A stretch of DNA of 6,687 nucleotides from Clostridia bacterium (lineage in GTDB: Bacteria; UBA6262; WVXT01; JAUXBS01). The DNA is taken from NCBI GenBank assembly GCA_030618495.1, contig JAUXDE010000090.1, positions 1 through 6,687 on the forward strand, written 5' to 3'. The translations under genes were made by a program, and so were the position numbers. The stretch's first letter is position 1, and each line of letters starts with the position of its first letter. Below, piece by piece: positions 3,709 through 6,687 of the stretch. A model generated the notes under the pieces. It did no database searches, was not told where the DNA came from, and saw only the letters and a list, made by a program, of their open reading frames with translations.

Positions 3709-6687
3709 ATGATGAGAAGTAACAAGAAACTATCTGTATTAAAAATCAGCTTTCTTATAATTCCTTTAGTAATCAGCCTGATTGGAGTCAGCCATGCGTA
3801 TAATACAACTGATAAAGCAGGAGGCTATGACCGCGGGGGAATGCCCCTGGGGGGCTGGGGCACAGGCTGTATTGACTTAAGACCGGATGGCAAGTTTTAC
3901 AGGTATAGTATAGATAATATTTACGGCCAAAATAACAAGCAAGCCGCGTATCAAACATCCGCGCATCCAAATACTTTCCTGTGCCTGTATACTAATACCG
4001 ATGGGGCCGTGAAATTGAATACCGATGAAGCAGGTATCGGTATAGACTTTACGGCATACTATCCCAAGGCAACAATAGTGTACACGGGCACATCTATTCC
4101 CATAGATGTTAAGGTAGAAGCATTTTCGCCTATTATTCCATTGTCGACCGCGGACATATGCCTTCCAATTGGTTTATTTACATTTACCCTGACCAATAAT
4201 ACAGCAGGAGCCATAGACACAGCGGTGGGGTTTTCTTTCGGAACCGATAAAAACATAACCGGTTACACCCAGATAACGGATGGAGACATAAAGGGATTGA
4301 AGTTCACTTTCGCTGAGGGTGATTATACCCTTATGTTAAAAAATGGCAGCGGGATTAATTCTCCCGTTAGAACTTGCGGCAACAATTACTCGGAGTTCTC
4401 CGATGACGGTGTAATGAATAACAGCCCCTCAACGGCTACCGATTATGGAATGGTTGCTTCAAAGGTGACATTGGCTGCTTCGGAAACACGCAAGGTAACC
4501 ATTATTCTAACCTGGGATTTACCTACATACCTGATGGGCAGTACTCAAGAGGGGCATTACCATAATAATGCTTTCACGGGTTCGCAGAGTATAGCGGAAT
4601 ACGGGTACAATACTGCCGAGACTTTACTTGCACAAGTGGATGCCTGGCAGCAGAGATTCTTTGATTCCAGCCTGCCCGCATGGCTGCAGGATTTTCTCAT
4701 AAATAACACTCATACCAATGCAGAAGTCTCTGCCTGGACACTGGACGGTAAATTTACAGTAAGAGAGGTACTTACGGAAACAACTGGCGGGCCGTATATG
4801 GGAACATTTGACCAGGCATTCTCATCTCATCTGGGTACCCTGATATTCTCTCCGGAAGCCGCCTGGGGTGAAATGAAGGCTTTCGGTGATACCCAGGACG
4901 GCAATGGGTTTATAGAACAGTACCTGGGAACAGACTCTTTCGACAACCCTGAAGGTGATACTATGGATGTTCAGGCGAAATGGCCAATAATAGCGTACCA
5001 GCATTATTTATGGACTGGGGACAGAACCAGGTTCGAGACTTATTTCTGGGATAAGATAAAAAATTGTATAGCCTGGCTGGATAACACCATTGATGGAGAT
5101 AACGATGAACTTGTGGATCCTATGGGGGTTCATGGCTACCAAACCACTTATGACACGTTCGGTTACGATGAAGGATTTATATACATGCAGGACCTGTGGA
5201 TGTCTGTTTTGAAGGCAGGGATAAAAATGGCAAACTTAATGGGCGAGCCCTCGCTGGCAAGCAGTTACCAGACGCTTTGCGATGATATCTCTATTGCGAC
5301 TGAAACGACCCTGTGGAACGCCACTAATGGTATGTGGGATTTTGATATAAATGATTCAAAGGTTTTAAACTCAATGCTTGCGGGACAGTGGGCCTCTAAA
5401 ATGCTTGGATACGGGGACCTGCATACCAAGGCCAAGATAGATTCGGCAATAGTAGGAATGTACACTGACCTTGTACAGCCGGCATACAAGGGTATACCCA
5501 TATACTGCAACCCGGGAGGGGGGGGGGCCTCGGAGACCTGGCCGAACTACCCGACCGGCCATATGGCAAGCATGATGATCAGGGAAGGGTTCGCTGACTA
5601 TGGGCTGGATATTACGAATAGGATTTATCAGGGCCTTTATGAGGCTTACCCCCGGGTATGGAATCAACCCTGCAAGGGCTATACCTCGGGAGAGGGGCAG
5701 GGCTGGGGTAACGGGTATTACATGAATTCACCCACAGTATGGCATGTCCTTTTTGCTCTTGAAGGTATTAACATGGACCTTTACGACAAGAAACTATGGG
5801 TAAAACCAAACCTGCCTTCAACTTTCAACGATTACCTGAAAGCTCCTATATGCATGCCTGCAAGCTGGGGTGACATGGAATACCATGAGTGGCAGGGGGA
5901 ATATGATCGGAATTTAAAAATATCATTCGATAATCCCCTGACATTTGACGAGATATATTTAAGCAGTACTACCAGCAATCCCGGGGTAACCGTTTTGAAG
6001 GGTGGTTTCCCTGTGTCGTTTTCACATTCAATAGTCGGCGAGTACATTGAACTCCAGTTTACCCCATCAATTGTTATAGATACCAATACCGTGGAAATAA
6101 CGATAACAGATCAACCTGCGGGGCCTCCCTACGAGATACTCGCTACGGCATCGCCTACCACAATAACAGCTGACAGCACGTCTACATCAATGGTTACCGC
6201 ATATATAAAGGATGCATTCAATATCTTGTGTAACGATGCGACAAATGATGTGGTTTTCAGCCTGTCGGGAGAAGGAACATTAGGGACACTGCTTGGCACT
6301 ACCGTTAAATCCGCATTAGGCGGGGTAACTACTATCGCTTTTAGATCCGACGATACAGGAGGCACTGCCACGGTCACCGCGACGTCTGACGGAATATACG
6401 ATGGCAACGTGAATATAGAAATGAGCGAACCGCCTAATTACATCGCGCTGGTATCAGCACCTACGTCGATACTGGCTGATGGAATAAGCACGTCACAGAT
6501 ATCTGCTGAATTGAGGGATACAAATACTATTCTTTGTGTTTCCGCAACGAATACCGTTACATTCACTAAAAGCGGAGAGGGAACACTGCTGGGCAATACC
6601 CAGGTTGCTGCCGTAGGCGGTATTGCTGTTATAAATCTACAGTCTACCGGGACGACAGGCACGGCAACTATTACGGCAACTTCCACG
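3709..6687 (+). CDS. Secreted GH116 family glycoside hydrolase with tandem Ig-like (Big) repeats, 3' end outside window
   Basis: The frame is open for 993 codons to the right edge with no stop. A signal peptide covers residues 1-30 (hydrophobic core 13-27, cleavage after SHA). The GH116 N-terminal beta-sandwich follows (about 44-310), with GGMPLGGWGTG (43-53), EAFSPIIP (137-144) and a LTNNT strand. The (alpha/alpha)6 catalytic domain spans about 325-685. TTYD (479-482) matches the acid/base region of GH116, making Asp482 the likely general acid/base. The nucleophile is probably Glu353 (DGKFTVRE), with Glu357 as alternative, before GTFD (365-368). Further family marks are TGD, AGQW, SETW and MIREGF. 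A beta-rich domain (about 690-800) and two Ig-like repeats (806 onward) follow. GH116 enzymes cleave beta-glucosides, beta-xylosides, glucosylceramide or N-acetylglucosaminides; the substrate here is unknown. AAGGAG precedes the start; ATG 3712 is an alternative start. A G10 run lies at 5518-5527. Confidence 0.88.
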   Translation, partial: MMRSNKKLSVLKISFLIIPLVISLIGVSHAYNTTDKAGGYDRGGMPLGGWGTGCIDLRPDGKFYRYSIDNIYGQNNKQAAYQTSAHPNTFLCLYTNTDGAVKLNTDEAGIGIDFTAYYPKATIVYTGTSIPIDVKVEAFSPIIPLSTADICLPIGLFTFTLTNNTAGAIDTAVGFSFGTDKNITGYTQITDGDIKGLKFTFAEGDYTLMLKNGSGINSPVRTCGNNYSEFSDDGVMNNSPSTATDYGMVASKVTLAASETRKVTIILTWDLPTYLMGSTQEGHYHNNAFTGSQSIAEYGYNTAETLLAQVDAWQQRFFDSSLPAWLQDFLINNTHTNAEVSAWTLDGKFTVREVLTETTGGPYMGTFDQAFSSHLGTLIFSPEAAWGEMKAFGDTQDGNGFIEQYLGTDSFDNPEGDTMDVQAKWPIIAYQHYLWTGDRTRFETYFWDKIKNCIAWLDNTIDGDNDELVDPMGVHGYQTTYDTFGYDEGFIYMQDLWMSVLKAGIKMANLMGEPSLASSYQTLCDDISIATETTLWNATNGMWDFDINDSKVLNSMLAGQWASKMLGYGDLHTKAKIDSAIVGMYTDLVQPAYKGIPIYCNPGGGGASETWPNYPTGHMASMMIREGFADYGLDITNRIYQGLYEAYPRVWNQPCKGYTSGEGQGWGNGYYMNSPTVWHVLFALEGINMDLYDKKLWVKPNLPSTFNDYLKAPICMPASWGDMEYHEWQGEYDRNLKISFDNPLTFDEIYLSSTTSNPGVTVLKGGFPVSFSHSIVGEYIELQFTPSIVIDTNTVEITITDQPAGPPYEILATASPTTITADSTSTSMVTAYIKDAFNILCNDATNDVVFSLSGEGTLGTLLGTTVKSALGGVTTIAFRSDDTGGTATVTATSDGIYDGNVNIEMSEPPNYIALVSAPTSILADGISTSQISAELRDTNTILCVSATNTVTFTKSGEGTLLGNTQVAAVGGIAVINLQSTGTTGTATITATST
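5518..5527 (+). repeat. G10 homopolymer inside the GH116 catalytic domain
   Basis: Ten G residues, preceded by GGGA, encode part of a glycine run (NPGGGGAS). Loss of one G would bring a TGA into frame at 5573-5575, and gain of one G a TGA at 5595-5597. Either change would remove the end of the catalytic domain and the whole Ig-like tail. The frame is intact in this sequence. Such tracts act as on/off switches in phase-variable surface genes of other bacteria; that role is only inferred here. Confidence 0.5.
6124..6687 (+). repeat. Tandem Ig-like (Big-1/invasin-type) protein repeats in the tail of the GH116 protein
   Basis: Two units begin at Pro-Pro (6124, residue 806; and 6430, residue 908), a period of 306 bases or 102 residues. 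The second is cut by the window edge after 86 residues. Shared blocks are PT-x-I-x-AD-x-x-STS near the start, ILC-x-x-ATN in the middle, SGEGTL with a three-residue indel after it, and GTATxTATS at the end. The pattern fits bacterial Ig-like domains of adhesins and extracellular enzymes, where they act as spacers or binding stalks. More repeats, or a surface anchor, probably follow beyond the window. Confidence 0.75.

Noticed and set aside
3788-6686. Several minus-strand open frames of 60-98 codons across the right half of the window
   Set aside because: All are antisense to the single uninterrupted + strand frame that carries GH116 motifs and Ig repeats; none has family features or a convincing ribosome binding site.
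6124-6687. DNA-level tandem repeat or CRISPR-like array
   Set aside because: The similarity is at protein level with a 306-base period and much synonymous change; there are no short identical direct repeats with spacers.

Overview
The window looks like a chromosomal fragment from a Gram-negative bacterium. Two consecutive genes encode proteins with the look of outer-membrane beta-barrels (signal peptide or its remnant, a GRQ motif, terminal Phe), and the last gene encodes a secreted glycosidase. Base composition is moderate. The combination of AlgE-like barrels, a GH116 enzyme and Big-type Ig repeats is common in poorly cultured lineages such as Elusimicrobiota and Omnitrophota, but the sequence alone does not fix the phylum. 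All four protein genes lie on the + strand.

Layout: (1) the 3' part of a barrel/porin gene cut by the left edge (1-1232), closed by a strong intrinsic terminator (1252-1289); (2) a second, complete AlgE-like barrel gene (1352-2527), preceded by a possible promoter; (3) a compact cysteine synthase (O-acetylserine sulfhydrylase) gene (2600-3490), 72 bases downstream with no visible terminator between; (4) a 218-base intergenic region (3491-3708) with an A13 tract, a near-consensus promoter with extended -10, and a leader with three possible hairpins; (5) a very long open frame (3709 to the right edge, 993 codons with no stop) encoding a secreted glycoside hydrolase of family GH116 with a tail of tandem Big/invasin-type Ig-like repeats that continues past the window.

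The barrels could carry anionic or sugar-like solutes across the outer membrane and the GH116 enzyme could release sugars outside the cytoplasm. They do not form an obvious single operon: a terminator follows the first barrel gene and the glycosidase has its own strong promoter. The cysteine synthase is a housekeeping sulfur-assimilation enzyme with no evident link to its neighbours. The most notable points are the architecture of the glycosidase, its variable active-site segment, and two long homopolymers (A13 at the promoter, G10 inside the catalytic domain) that could make its expression switchable. No RNA genes, CRISPR arrays, insertion sequences or att sites were seen.
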